Positions 48,107 to 60,548 of a DNA stretch of 64,000 nt are shown in pieces. The stretch covers positions 85,450 through 149,449 of the forward strand of contig CALYLX010000041.1 of NCBI GenBank assembly GCA_944990035.1. The letters are read 5' to 3'. Both the position numbers and the translations under genes were made by a program. The stretch's first letter is position 1, and every line of letters begins with the position of its first letter. The notes under the pieces are model-generated. The model saw nothing but the letters and a program-made list of their open reading frames with translations, had not been told where the DNA came from and searched no databases. Origin of the DNA: Clitopilus passeckerianus. Taxonomy: Eukaryota > Basidiomycota > Agaricomycetes > Agaricales > Entolomataceae.

Positions 48107-49772
48107 TCAGAATGCACGTTTGTTACTTGAATACATGCCACCACCTCCAAATCCACCACCTCGTCCTCCTCCAAGCCCGTAGTTGCCACCACCATACATC
48201 TGCCTTCGCTGGTATTCCTTGTAGCCATACCAACCACCGGCACATACACCTGCAAATAAGAAAGCCTTGAAGAAGAATCCGAACCAAGAGCCACCGGACT
48301 CGTCGCTGGTTCCCTTACTCTTGCTGAAGAATCCGCCTTTCTTCTTCTTGGCATCTGGCTTCTCTTGCCGCTGCATGATAGCTGACCAACTCGATACAGT
48401 AATGACGCTAGAGAAAGAAGTTGGTGCTGAGAAAACATACTTACTGGACTCCCAAGAAACTTACTCGTGTGCATCGCTCACATCTCCCGTCATTGCAGTA
48501 ATACCAAGGAATGGCTGGTTAGGAAGTGTGATATTCTTGATGTGGAAACAGTCTTGCCAGTCGTCCCCTTCATAGAGTTTAGCGTCCAGTCAGAAAAGAT
48601 TAGACGAGAGACGACTTACAAGCTTTGTATTGGATCTTCCCCTAAAATGAAGTTATTAGATGCCAGTGTCACAGCGGAGTGAAAAGGCACCAACATCTAT
48701 GAATTTATCCTTGATATAGGTGATCCTGAGTTTCGTGGCGACATTTGTTCGGCGGAAGTTGGCCTAGGATGTGAGCTTGTTCAGAAGCGAGATTAGCGCA
48801 GAAAGATGAGCACTTACAGAGCAACCACCCAGGCTCTGTTTGTCGCCATCATCTCCGAAATCGTAGGAGGTCTTCCCGTCTCCCAGCATCGTGTTGATTC
48901 TCGGGAAGGAATACCCATGATTGCTGTTTGCATACCTGTTGTAGGACACGATGTCAGTTCCGTAGCCTAGGAGAACCGGAGGAGTGGTACGCACGTATCA
49001 AGGAAGATACCAAGCCCGTTGAAGTAGTCTGTAGTAGTTTACCCGCGTGAGAGCTCCGTGATAGTCGCTACTATGAAAGGTGTAAATACCTTTACTGCCG
49101 AAAACGGGCCCCTCCTGTTTTCGGTCGCTTGTCAGCCAAACAGCCATGCCGTCCCCAAATAGGTGGCTGGAATCTCCAGAGATCTATTACGGGCCGGTTA
49201 GAGCCAGTAGGGAGTCAGTATGGTGAAGATTCCGCTCACCTTGAACTCGATCTCAATAACATAACTGGAAGCACTGATTCCCAGCCGTGACCACAGCCAT
49301 CCCTACCATCACATGGTTGAGCCATTATCAAGTCATAGAAGAAATGGGGATACCATTTGCGAGGGCTTGTTTCGGGTTAAGCGGACGTGCTTGTTCGTGT
49401 TCTAAGGAGAGTCAAAATGGCGACAGGGGGTGGTGTATTTGTGAGACCCTACGATATAGGCATCCGCGCCGAAGTCCCACCACCTATTTTGAAGATCCTG
49501 ATCGATGTATGGTGCAAATATCGAATGTGTTCGAAGTTGGACAGTCTGATAAAAGGGTTGGATTGTGTTAATTCTTTAATTCGGAAACATGGTGGCCGAA
49601 GCACAAGGACTATTGCGAGCGATAGCCATTCTCCGAGTTAGCGATTGTTGCTTACTTTGTCAATGATCTCTCCTCCAACGCGAGTTTTGTCCGCCTCTGC
49701 TGCAAGAACGGATCCCAAGGACAAAGCAAGAACAAGGAATGTGGATAGCACGCTCAAAAAGCGTAAAGCCAT
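48107..49772 (-). CDS. L-type lectin cargo receptor (VIP36/EMP47-like)
   Basis: Minus-strand gene with at least eight exons. It starts with a signal peptide (MALRFLSVLSTFLVLALSLGSVLA). The lectin domain shows FAPYIDQDLQNRWWDFGADAY, GWLWSRL, GDSSHLFGDGMAVWLTSDR, YFNGLGIFLDTYANSNHGYSFPRI (calcium-binding Asp and Asn), MLGDGKTSYD and a Cys near GGC. A linker rich in Lys/Gly leads to one membrane span (FGFFFKAFLFAGVCAGGWYGY) and a short cytosolic tail rich in Gly and Tyr ending NKRAF. Such proteins bind mannose-rich glycoproteins in the ER and early Golgi and carry them in COPII vesicles. The basic pair followed by a terminal aromatic residue recalls the KKFF and KRFY tails of ERGIC-53 and VIP36. 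Confidence 0.9.
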
Positions 49773-50349
49773 GGTAGCTTGTAGGTCCAGAGGCACAAAG
49801 CCGGATCAGTTGTTACAAGTTGAACAAATTTGGTGCGCTAGGCGCGAAAGGGGGCGAGAACAAGAAGAAAGAGAACGGGAACAACGACGAGCAGAGCGTC
49901 CTGTCACTGCTCCCCTTGCCACGCGAGTATGCTTACGTAACACTTGCAACAGGCGCTAAAGGGCGGGAGAGCTTCAAGCGCTCGTCCCACTAGTGTGGCT
50001 TTTCCATCTTCATCTCCAAGATCATCAATACTCGTATTGGTGTACATGAGCTGGGTTGACTCTATGATCCGCCTGGCAATGTTTTTCACGGAAAACTCTG
50101 AATAGAACCCCTTTCTGTCGTGCTATCGGTCATTATATTACCTTACTAGGTTCTGGCTGTATTGTTTTCCGCGATTGTGAGCCATAAGAATCTCTCCTCG
50201 TTGTTGATCTGATTGCCCAAGGCTGTGCGAGGCTTCACACCTTTTTCGTTCACATGGGGCATCTTGATGAGTGACAGACTTGTGCCCAGGCCGAGTGGCA
50301 CTCTACCCGTGTATAAATGAGGCCAGCAAGGGCTGAATCGCATGTTCTG
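49773..50349. other. Intergenic between divergent genes
   Basis: About 580 bases with no gene. A TATAAA at 50312-50317 belongs to the plus-strand gene downstream. Confidence 0.45.
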
Positions 50350-51328
50350 ACCTCCTTGATGCCCCACGTCTCGTTTTCTGCCACTGTAAAACCCCCTGCA
50401 TCCAGAAGATCTCTAGAAATGAAAACAGGAAAACGAGTTCATCGATCTATCCCTTCTCCTACGTCTCCTAAAGATAGCACTAGCGTTGAGCTTCAGCTTG
50501 AGTAGGTCTGATTGCTATCGACGAGGATAGATGCTAATGCGCAGAATCCCCCTTCCTTCTCAGAGCGCTACCTATGAACGGGCATAACATTCAATTCCAC
50601 AGTAAGTCTTGTTCATCATCGACTGCATGACTGCACGATGAACCTGTGAAAGTTGTCGGTCTGGAAGGAGTTGAACTCATACCTCGATCTCCAATACTCC
50701 CTAAGAAATACAGTCAATTACAACGTATTATCCATCTGTTTTATGAAGGTGACAGCTTCATGGGTCACGAACACACCGACCCTGCTCCCGAATCCTACTC
50801 TGTATGGAACGAGAATCTCGCTCAGTAATTATCTATCTCCTTTCTCTCCATACCAGTAAGTGATCTCAATCAACCTACTTACAGAATCGGCCCTGTCACT
50901 CCGACCGATAAGTTCACCTTCCGGGTCGAACGTAGGTCGCTGTTTGCATCCCTGCGTGCGGGGCAGAACTTCATCGCGTCAACGAAAGAATATACTCTGG
51001 AGGCGCTCTTAGTTATGCAAGGCAAGCAAGGCGTGGGCAAAGGTAAGTACGACTAGTAGCCTCGCGGCGAACGCGTTATCTCTTGTTCTCCGAAATGCAT
51101 GTCTGAGATTGTTGTCCGGTTCTGGGCTCTAAAGACGTCAGGCTTCCTCTTTTCATGAACTCGGAAGGCTTGTCGACCGATTCCCCATGTGGTACCCTGG
51201 TAGTGCAGGTCCGTGAGCCAACAACTTGGTTTGTATCCCAGAAATGGCAGAAAGATGTTCTGGCAACCACCACCCTAAAACCTGAAGAGTTTCTGTGTTC
51301 ACCACTCCAACCTGTGTTTAGAACGTGA
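50350..51328 (+). CDS. Unrecognised protein, five exons, possible beta-sandwich
   Basis: A gene model built only from open frames and intron borders. It starts at the ATG at 50350 (MPHVSFSATVKPPASRRS), 33 bases after a TATAAA box, with a basic Ser/Pro-rich lead. Spliced exons join in frame near 50503/50560, 50592/50649, 50825/50884 and 51041/51119, and end at a TGA at 51326-51328. The body alternates hydrophobic strands (HNIQFHIVGLEGVEL, DKFTFRVERRSLFAS, CGTLVVQVREP, TWFVSQKW) with polar turns, which could be a C2-like or other beta-sandwich. That is a guess from pattern. No signal peptide or membrane span. Total about 230 residues. I do not recognise a family. Confidence 0.5.
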
Positions 51329-51607
51329 GGGACGTTCCAATGAACAACCAGAAATTGTACTTGTATCCACGCACTTGTCGTCATGACCGCGATGATTTCT
51401 CTCTCATTTCGTCTCATGGTTGATCCACTAAACTGTTGTACTTGCAACAAAGGGAATTCGAATAGAGCACGATGTACTTCGTATGTGAGACCAGATGTAT
51501 CCGGCAGTTCGCTTCAATTTACTAGTTTGCGCCACGGGGAAAAGTCCTGGACTGCCAGTAACATATTCGGCATGCTCTCTCGAAATTACAGGTGAACATA
51601 GATCTAA
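51329..51607. other. Convergent 3' regions
   Basis: About 280 bases before the KDEL receptor stop. No gene. Confidence 0.4.
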
Positions 51608-52617
51608 TCATGCAGGTAGTTCGAATTTTTGTCCTTGGAGTACCCTGTCAAAGTGGAAAGAGGTATTTGATGAGATGGTGGATCCCAATTCGAGCAACAG
51701 GTATGACGTACTTTGTGAAGTAAACATAGAAGAAATCAAGGTAGAGCCCAGTCTGCACAATGCCAGCTGTGACAGCAATGGGATCCAACATGCCCTCAGC
51801 GAAGTACCTGAGCATATAGGATGAATAGTGGTGCAAAGTGACGTAAATGTCAAACATACCGATATATCCAGTTAGGGATATAGAGCGCCCTGTAGATACC
51901 TAGCGCAGCCAGGTAATGGGTAGTAATCGTCTCTGCTTCCCCAGTGCGTTGAAGCATGAAGAGTTGTGGCAGAATGGCGACCGATTCCAAGAAGATAGAG
52001 AAGGACCACAGAACCTCCGTGAAGTTGAATTCGTAGTGGAAGAACAATCCAAGGAGGAAGCACGGGCCAAGCAGGTATTCAACACGGAAGGTGTCAATAG
52101 AGGGGTCGTGCGTTGGCCTGTGTCAGGGACGTTCGAGTGAGCATCGCGGCCTGAAGGAATTTATGTGGAAATTGAGCGTACCTGTACCGGAAGCGCATGA
52201 GGTAGAGGATGTAGCAGCTACTACCAATGAAGAACAGCTTCATTGCAGAATTATACACGGATACATAGCGGAAGAAGAGGTCCAGGTAGCGCGTTACGAA
52301 GACGGTCACATAGAGTGCTTGCGTTTTGAAGGAGATGCCTGTCGGGTAGAATATTTAGCATCGGTCGCCGTTTCTCCTCTGCTCAGAGCCAAGCCCAGCT
52401 ACAATCCCTCCAAAGGGCCACCAAGTTTAATTCCGGGCCTTGAATCTAGCACCCACCTCGACATGTCCGTGAGGTCTGCATCTTGTGCAAGAGTATGAGA
52501 ATGGACGCCAAATGCGAGACGTCACCTATGAGGCCATTGTCAGTCAGTCAGCCGCACCTCGCCGTTCCAACAACGTTGCACGAACTCACCAAGGAACCTG
52601 AATATGTTCATCGCCAT
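51608..52617 (-). CDS. erd2: ER lumen protein retaining receptor (KDEL receptor)
   Basis: Minus-strand, multi-exon gene for a seven-span Golgi/ER membrane protein. Visible in order: MNIFRFLGD at the start (a preceding in-frame ATG at 52617 adds two residues), [36 protein letters not shown], the [21 protein letters not shown] block, [24 protein letters not shown] (the highly conserved core), [20 protein letters not shown], and YVYFTK followed across an intron by [11 protein letters not shown] and a TGA at 51608-51610. It binds HDEL/KDEL-type tails of escaped ER proteins in the Golgi at low pH and returns them in COPI vesicles. The Gln-Lys-rich end carries the lysine retrieval signal. Assignment is firm. 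Confidence 0.95.
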
Positions 52618-54272
52618 GCTGGGTGGTAATGGCTCTATTCAAGACTGAATGAAGAGGCGTAAAGTGGTTGACCTGTTCTCCACTGACTGTCGACGTGTTT
52701 GCAAGTCGTAGGCTGACTAAGCATCCGACTTTCCTCCTTTTAGTACTTCTCATCTTCGCCCTGTACCTCGAAGGCGCAGTACGCCATCCTCCTTGTTTGC
52801 TGTAGAAATCTATAGGCAAGTCCTCAATTCTTGTTATTGTTTTATGATGCTTTAGTAAAAGGTTCGACTCCTAAACATGCCTTGGAAGCACACGAATCCA
52901 CTCAGCCTCGCCGCTCCTTGCACCCAAGCCACGAAAGTGTTCATATTCCCAATGCCCCTTTGAAAGGTCTCTCAAGGTGTGTTGTAAGGCTGGACCAACA
53001 TAAAGGGACTCTATATACATATAGGCTGCTATTGGTCTTGAGGCTCATGACCTAGCAGCAAAGGCGGAGTCCGACAGCGGGGGAAATGGTCTTGTAATGG
53101 TGCTCGCACCTTGCTTTACTCATCTTCCCTCATGCTCATGCAGCCGAGCTCGGGTGGACAAGCATCACCCCGCCCCGAGTGGTTTCTGGAAGTGGTTTCG
53201 TAACGTGAGCCAAATCTAGACGCGCTTATAAGCAGCCGAGCTCTAGATAATTGCTCCTGGTTGCGTGGTTGTGTGTCAACAAGTTTGGCTTGGGAATTAT
53301 GCAAGGGCGGATTCCAGACTGTGACCGGGTTTGTGTGCTTCTGCCGAGGGCGGTTTAGGAAAAATGAGATCATTCTCGAAAGTCTGCTTAGCAGCACTGA
53401 TATTTTGTCTTTCTCTCACATGATGTTAATCACCTTTTCTGACCTTACGTTCCTTGCAGATACTTTAGACTCCATGCGATGCGTGACGATAGCAGTTTAG
53501 ATAGAGGAAACAAGAGTTATGGCTATTATTTCTTACAACACCATCCGTGTGCGCGTTGTTGTTGTGTGAAGTACTCCACTTCGCCAACAAAAATATTTCA
53601 GCAATGATGGTTACAACTCTGTTATTCTCATGTCGTCGGAGGACAAGAGTTCTCCGTAACGCTCATTGCTGGAAAAGGCAGAACAATAAACATTGGCGAA
53701 TTACAGCTCTGGTTGCACTCTGGTGCCCTTTCGGGTCAAGGCGAAGCCCTACGGCCAATTCACGAGGCCGGCGGGTCGAACACGCGTAAGTACTATAGCG
53801 CAGCAAACCTCATTTGCATCGTTCGCACACCTCGTTACTACCAATGATGTTCTGATCTGCTTCGACATGCCCACTAATTTTCCGGTCCAGGGAGCCGTAC
53901 GGAGTGAGCGCCTCTCGTGCCTTGCTATTATGTTGCCACCACGACAGGTGTCTGGATGACGATTGTTCTGGCAACTGGGTTCATTCTCGTCGGATACGAC
54001 GGGAATATCAATAGACATAGACCTGCGCGTCCTGGTTCCTTACGTTCCTTCCTCTGGTGTCCTCGTTCTCTTCTCTGTGGCCTCACTTAGGCATCGCTGC
54101 AAACCTGGCAACTTTTCGATAACAGGATTGGCAGATAGAAGGCAGAGCCTGATCTCCTGGTTCTGTAACCCATTATTGGCCCTACTCACTATCTCTCTGG
54201 CGTAATTCCTTTCTTTCCTCAAGGGCCAGCTTGCCCACCACATTCGTTTCTCGATACACTCTCCCTTCTTAC
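52618..54272. other. Gene-poor stretch
   Basis: About 1.65 kb without a gene I can support. Frames on both strands near 53116-53397 and 53547-53959 lack motifs, and the sequence at 52861-52871 (GGTTCGACTCC) looks like a tRNA T-loop but has no cloverleaf around it. Confidence 0.45.
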
Positions 54273-55561
54273 ATGGCAGCGGCAGCGCTCCGCGTGCACA
54301 TCCTCCTATTTGCAGTCTTCTTTCTTCAGCTATGTGCCATCGCTTTTGCTGCTCCAAGCCAAAGCCTTCCTTCCCTTCACCACTCACACGGTACCCTTGC
54401 CACAAGGAACATCGTCCTCAACAACGTCACGGGAGATCCACAGATCTTTGACCCCTCTACGAGCCAACCAATACCTCAAGGAGCTGGGACAGATGGAGGA
54501 GGTAGTGGGCGCGATGTGGCCTTTTGGTTATGGGTTGGATTCTGTTGCTTCATTGGGCCCCCGTTAAGTATTGCGGGCATTCGAGGATGGAGGTTCACGA
54601 CAGGTGTTGGGATTGGACTTTCCGTGTCCGTTTGTTGTAAGCCATTCATATATAGCACACTTCATCCTACATGTATACTGATTCAAACCTACCTCGGCTA
54701 GCATGGGCCGCACTCATCAACTCAGTGAACAACAACGGGATTCCCGACGCCGTACTAACCGTCATAGTCTTTGGGTTATTCTTCCTCGGTTTCGTCACTG
54801 GCCTATTCGAGTTCGCGCGTGTTGCGGGTATAGCAACACTCAGTATATGTGGCGGCCTGGCCATTGGCATGCGGGTCGTTATCGTCAAAGAGGGTTTATT
54901 GCTCTCTGATCCTAGTATTTATGGAGTCAACTGGCTTATCGTGGCTGTTTTCGGGATCTTCGGAGCGCTGTTGATAGCATTCCAACGGTGCCAACGAGTA
55001 GGAATCGTAAGTCAACAGGTTTTGCCCTTTCCTCTGGTTGAGCCTAACTAGTTATCCAGTGCCTGGGCTCTGCGTCTGCTGGGACATTCCTGATAGCCAT
55101 AGCTGTCGACACACTGTTGAACAGACAGGATGGAATGAGCCGAGGCCTTCGCACTCTCTTCGACCGAAACACAAACCACGCATTGGTCAGTCTCACTCAG
55201 CCTAAAAAGTTATCAAAGTAGACCATGTTCTGACCAACTTTCAGGATATTATATTTGGAGTTTACAAACCGCCACTATCAACTCAGATCATCATTGCCGT
55301 GTCATTAGGCATTACGTGAGTTTCCAAGCTACCCATTCCATACACCACTCTAAACTCGATTTTGTGCATCCCAGGCCTATCTTAGCATACCTCCAGCATC
55401 GCATATTCAGGGCACCCTTTTCTCGCAAACCTCGTGACCGCCCCATGTCGGACTTGCCTCCTTTTACCGAGCTCAAACACGTTAGCAAGCCTGCTGCGTT
55501 TTTCACCGACCTCTGGGACGGCGCTGCCAAACTCCAGAGCACGAAAAGGTTCAGTCTTTGA
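54273..55561 (+). CDS. DUF4203/TMEM198-like multi-span membrane protein
   Basis: The ATG at 54273 begins a signal peptide (RVHILLFAVFFLQLCAIAFA). A short lumenal part with one N-glycosylation site follows (NNVTG) and a Gly/Asp-rich linker, then about seven hydrophobic spans over five exons: AFWLWVGFCCFIGPPLSIAG, a Gly-rich helix near 54600, VLTVIVFGLFFLGFVTGLF, GIATLSICGGLAIGMRVVI, WLIVAVFGIFGALLIAF, SAGTFLIAIAVDTLLNR, and IIIAVSLGIT. The pattern signal peptide, lumenal loop, helical bundle and basic Pro-rich cytosolic tail (RKPRDRPMSDLPPF) fits the TM7S3/TM198-like domain (DUF4203) common in fungi. Function is not known; related animal proteins act as adaptors in signalling. End at TGA 55559-55561. 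Confidence 0.7.
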
Positions 55562-55899
55562 AAGCTCCTAATGGTTTCTTTATCTTTTCATCATCTTTTC
55601 CTATGTTTTCAACATCACGCGTCGAACGCAACCTCAATTGTATTACTATCAAGCACTCAATTTCTTTTGACTTCGTTTCATACTACATTTTTCTACCCAT
55701 TTGTCTCCGTTTCGTTAGATTCAAGCAACTCCTTTGGCTTAGGTTTTAGCAGGTAATTGTCCAGATTGCAAATAATTATGCTGTCATTTATTGGTAATTA
55801 TATCGTGTATACAGACGAGGACTTGGAGCTACACAACCAATACTCGTGGGGGAAGGAAAGTCCTTTGATAAATATGAGATAGTGATAGTAAATTTGAAA
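55562..55899. other. Convergent 3' regions
   Basis: About 340 bases of T-rich sequence between the DUF4203-like gene and esterase 2. No gene. Confidence 0.45.
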
Positions 55900-57812
55900 C
55901 TAATTCGAAGGCACCAAAAGAGCCGACAACTGTGTGTTCGCTGCGTTAAGAACGTCAATGGCGCTGCATGGCGAGTCAAGAGGCTTGGAATCAGCCTTAT
56001 GGGCGCCAGCTTCGTTGTAATATCCTCCGAGCTGTACAAGGCTGGTTGTGGACGGATTATATGCAGGCCATCCATACGAGGTCAAGCCATGCTGAGGATC
56101 TTTCACAAAGGCAGCCAATGCGCCTGAGGTGTAATTTGAAAGCGCGATTTCAGTAATGGAGTGTTGCTTGCTGACTGTGTCGGTGTATGTGCCGAACCAG
56201 GAGAGCAAGTCGGAAATGTGGTAGGCGCGGAGCTCGGGCACGGTAGAGACATCGGAGAAGTAACCTGGTTATGTAATTAGTACTGAGATGAAGTAGGAAG
56301 GATGCGAGATATACCTTGGAAGTGATACCTCCATGTGGGAACATCAGCATTTACGTGGACACTGGCAGTCTCGCTACCAGGACAGATGTATTGTACCTGT
56401 ACGATTTTGATGAGTGATGAAGTTGAAAAGAGAATATTGTTGTTGACTCACTTGAGTTTGCAGATCACTGACCACCTCGGTGACGGCGGGGATAACATAG
56501 CCAAGAGTAGCGAGCTCAAATGGCACGATTGCAACATCAAGCTCATGCTGTACGTTTCCGACCAGGAATGGTACTTTCAAGAAGTTTCCAGCAGCAGCTC
56601 GGGCAGCTCGATCAGATAACACGGTAAGATCTAGGGCAAAATGAGTCTCACGAATGGACGACGCTAGGAAATTCGTACCATCAACGAGAGGGACAAAGCT
56701 GAGGCTTGCGTTTGTGTATGCGGCTTCAAGCTTGTCAGCGGGGACTGCCTTCATGCAGTCCAACTGTGCGGAGGTGACATCTTTTTCGGAAGTTAAGAGA
56801 GGTTCAAGGAGAAGTGTATCAGGAGTGCATACCAGATCCACAGCCGACAGCATTCGAAAGGGTGTTCCATGGGCCAGGGTCAACAGCGCCATTGAAATTG
56901 TAAGGTGTAGTGAAGTCACTGAAAGCCAAATTTAGTGCCGCTTGTATTAGATAAAAATAGTGAGGCGCTCACATTCCAGAGAATCGAACAATGCCTGCAA
57001 TTAAAAAAGGTCAGTCGATGATAATTCGCCACGAGGTCGCTAGGCCGACCTTTAATGTATGTGTCCTGGACGTGAGTATATGCATAAGCATCGACAGCTC
57101 CACCAGCTGCGCTGTGACCAGCGAGGACAATGCGATCTGGGTCACCTCCGAATGCCGCAATGTTGTCGTGAACCCATCGAATCGCTGCCTCAACATCGAG
57201 AAGGCCGAAGTTCTGAGATTGGGTTTTGCTGAACAGCTGGGGCGCGTTTGGCTGGCCGAAGAGATTCAGGCGATAGTTAAACGTGACGAAAGTGACATCG
57301 TCATGCGTCTGAACAAAGTTGTCCCCTTCGAAATAGGGAGTGTTGCTCTGCAAAGAGTTTGGTCAGCCAAGGTTTACTATTAGAAGAATGCGCGTATTTA
57401 CCGTGCCGAATTGATATCCTCCGCCATGCATGAAGACGAGAACAGGAGTCTTTTGCTTCCTGCGCAGGGTGGGTGCCCAGATATTGGCGCTGAGGCAGTT
57501 CTCGGAGGAGGGGACATTGAGCTTGGATCCAGTAAGACCCAACAGCTCAAGGCCCTTGATGGTGACTGGGTTCAAGGTCTGGATACAGCCATCACCAAAC
57601 TTCTTGGCCTGAAGCGTGGCGTTGTGAACCGGGGGCGACTGGGGAGGCTCCCACCGATTGGCAGTAGCATATGGCACTCCAAGGAATGCGCGGACGCCAG
57701 TCGAGGCGAGGAAACCTTGCACAGGGCCCTGCTGGGTTTTGATGGTCAGACCATCAGATTGAGCAAGAGCCACCGAGGCAAGCGCGGCAGCTAGAGTTAA
57801 TGCGGAAAGCAT
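55900..57812 (-). CDS. Secreted type-B carboxylesterase/lipase, paralog 2
   Basis: Minus-strand paralog of the gene at 12913. The ATG at 57812 starts a signal peptide (LSALTLAAALASVALA). Motifs: TGVRAFLGVPYATANRWE, SENCLSANIWAP, the oxyanion hole in FMHGGGYQFGT (canonical HGGG, unlike paralog 1), the nucleophile in LAGHSAGGGAVDAYAY (GHSAG), the acid in VGNVQHELDV, and the His in RAYHISDLLSWFGTY. Several short introns interrupt it, the first ending the HGGG exon. The end, LSALLVPSN, is shared with paralog 3. All catalytic parts are present, so it should be active on ester substrates outside the cell. It lies about 890 bp downstream of paralog 3 in tandem; both read leftwards. Confidence 0.9.
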
Positions 57813-58705
57813 GAGGATGAGAGAATTCTTCTATAGGGTGTTTGTTGATTTTTGCTCCCCCTCATGAGAGCGCGGTTTTATACTAGTGACCATTCGATGA
57901 CGACGCGAGACTGTTTTGGATTTATTCGACAACGTTTGCAAGCTGTGACTCAGAATTGAATATTTTCCGCGAACATCCGATTCACATCTTTCGTTTTGTA
58001 TGGTTGGAAGACAAAGCCCTGAGTCTGGCGCTGCGTCCGAGATTGTCGAGGAACCATGGATGATAAACATCATAAAAGCAAGTATTTTTCTGCATTTTCA
58101 ACGACACTAGGAAGCATGAACCTGGTTCGTTCCAAGTACAGACCCCTCATATTTGAAGCCCTGAAGAAGAGGGAAAGCCAAAGCTGCATTCTATAGCCAA
58201 GCAGAGCACAAACGTCCTCAAGGACAGACACTCAAGGTGAAAGGACATGGGAGCTGATATCACTGATTTGTCATTGCCGAGCCAACCAAACCGTACCCTT
58301 CCGAGTCCGAGCGCAGCACGACAACCCTCTGGCATCGTTGCTGCATCTCGTTTCCCAACAGGTATTGTAACAAACTACGCAGTAATGACCTAACCATGAC
58401 TCGCATGTGCGGCTCCGTCAACCCCCTTCAACTATAACCCGTGGCAGTTTCGGACGCGATATTCATCTAAATTAATTTCATACGTACAGAGCTACCAGGT
58501 TGGACATCATCGCTTATTTTTATGATAATAATATAAAAGAAGATAATAAAAATTGTAATAGCATATAAAATATGACAAAAAAAATAGGTGAAAGCCCATC
58601 CTATCGCCCCGTGAAAAGGTACAAGAAGCCGACAAAAGAAACATTTATTATAGTGACCAATACATAGAGATAAATTACACGACGGAACTGTTGCGTGAGC
58701 CTATT
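57813..58705. other. Spacer between tandem esterases 2 and 3
   Basis: About 890 bases. It holds the TATA box of esterase 2 at 57876-57882 and an A/T-rich stretch near 58500-58670 that is the 3' end of esterase 3. No gene. Confidence 0.5.
57876..57882 (-). promoter_or_regulatory. TATA box of esterase 2
   Basis: TATAAAA on the minus strand, about 65 bases before the ATG at 57812, matching the spacing in both paralogs. Confidence 0.6.
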
Positions 58706-60479
58706 TTAAGAGCTGGGTACAAGGAGAGGGGTGAGAATGGCAGTTGCTTGACCAATGGCGTCAGCACTGGCACAAGGAGCATCCAACGAATAGGGGTCAG
58801 CGAGGAAGGACCCGGTGTAGTTGTTCCATCCACCGAGTTGGACGAGCGTGTTGTTCTTTGACGGATCGTACTTGGGCCACCCGTATTTGGAAAGGCCGTT
58901 CTGAGGATCACGAGCGAAGGCCGCGAGTGCTCCCTGGTTGTAGGCCGAGAATGCCTTCTCGATGGCGGTGTGAGTCTTATCTGGAGTCTCGGTGTAAGTG
59001 CCGAACCAGGAGGGAACGTCAGCCAAATGGTAGGAGCGAAGCTCGGGCCTGGGTGACAGGTCGCGGAAGATACCCTGGAATTGGTACCTCCAGGTGGGTG
59101 CGCCGGCCTTGACGTGATAGAGAGCGGATGCGCTTGCAGTGCAAGTGTAGGCGAGGATGGTTTGAAGGTCGCTCAGAATTTCGGCGATGGCTGGGATGGT
59201 GCGGCCATTGAGCAGGACGAGTTGTTGGGGGATTGTGCCGGCATCGAGTTCGTGCTGAGTCCCTCCTACGAGGAAAGGAACCTTCAAGAAGTTGCCGGAA
59301 GCGCCTCGGGCGGTTTGGTCGGCATATAAAGTCAGGCCTGGGTGCATCGTTAGAAAAAGCATCAAAGCGGAGAATGCGCAGAATCGTACCGTCAGCCAAG
59401 GGAAACAAGGTGAGTCCGGAGGCAAGATATGCTGCCGACATCTTGTCAGCGGGTGCATTCTTCATGCACTGGAACTGAGCATCATTCACAGCTGATTCAT
59501 ATTTAGCAAAACGTCATCCCACAGAATGTGATAAACTTACTGGTTCCACAGTTCAAAGCGTCCGCCATTTTGTTCCACGAGGAAGGATCAACCTTGCCAT
59601 CAGCGCTGTAGGGAGTCACGAAGTCACTGAGAATCTTATAAGTATCTGCTTAGCGTATTGGAACGTGAAGAGACCTACACTCCTGATAGCCTGACGATGC
59701 CTTTGATGTAGCTAGCATTGGGATGGTTGAAGGTATACGATTCAACAGAACCGCCAGTTGCACTCTGTCCGACCAAGATGATGCGTTCGGGATCACCGCC
59801 GAAGGCAGCAATGTTATTGTGAACCCATTCAACGCCAGCTTCCATGTCCAAGAAGCCAAAGTTCTGGGACTTCGTACTGCTGAGGAGCTGAGGAGCGTTC
59901 GGCTGGCCAAAGATGTTGAGACGATAGTTGAAAGTGACGAAGGTAACGTCATCATTGTTTTGGACGAAGTTTCCACCAGTGAAATATGGGTTGTTGCTCT
60001 AAAGTCCAGATTAGAATTCTTTCAGCTTAGGTATCAGAGGGTAGACTTACGGTCCCAAATTGGTAAGCACCACCATGAATGAAAACAACGACGGCTGTCT
60101 TTTGCTTTCTTTTGGTTGCAGGCGCCCAAACGTTAGCGGTCAAGCAGTTCTCCGATGATGGGATATTGAGCCTGTCTCCAGAGAGCCCAAGGAGGTTCGA
60201 GCCGACGACAACGATAGGGTTCAGGGTCTGAAGGCAGCCATCTCCGAATTTGGTGGCCTGTAAGGTCGATTGACGAGTGGGAGGTACTTGAGGAGCCTCC
60301 CAGCGACCAGCAGTGGCGTAGGGGATTCCAAGAAAAGCCCTGACACCTGACGAAGACTGGAAACCTTGCACATTTCCTTGCTGAGTCTTCACAACAAGAC
60401 CGCTACTCGGGCGCGCGGCATTCGATTGAGCCGTAGCTCCGAGCGCTAAAGCGGCGACCAAGTATAGACTGGAAAGCAT
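58706..60479 (-). CDS. Secreted type-B carboxylesterase/lipase, paralog 3
   Basis: Minus-strand paralog in tandem with paralog 2. The ATG at 60479 gives a signal peptide (LSSLYLVAALALGATA). Motifs: SGVRAFLGIPYATAGRWE, SENCLTANVWAP, oxyanion hole FIHGGAYQFGT (HGGA), His in RSYHLADVPSWFGTY, acid in VGGTQHELDA. The nucleophile region reads LVGQSATGGSVES, so the last Gly of GxSxG is Thr. The Ser itself is in place. This may narrow activity. An A/T box (TATTTAAA, minus strand, 60541-60548) lies about 62 bases before the ATG. The end (LTPLLVPSS) closely matches paralog 2, pointing to a tandem duplication; paralog 1 at 12913 is more distant. Confidence 0.9.
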
Positions 60480-60540
60480 GATGGTCACTGCAAAGGCAGA
60501 CCAATAGAGGGTTGGAGTGAAACCAAAGGCCAGAGTATCC

Positions 60541-60548
60541 TTTAAATA
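60541..60548 (-). promoter_or_regulatory. TATA-like box of esterase 3
   Basis: TATTTAAA on the minus strand, about 62 bases before the ATG at 60479. The spacing equals that in the two paralogs. Confidence 0.5.

Noticed and set aside
52861..52871. GGTTCGACTCC resembling a tRNA T-loop.
   Set aside because: No acceptor, D or anticodon stems around it.
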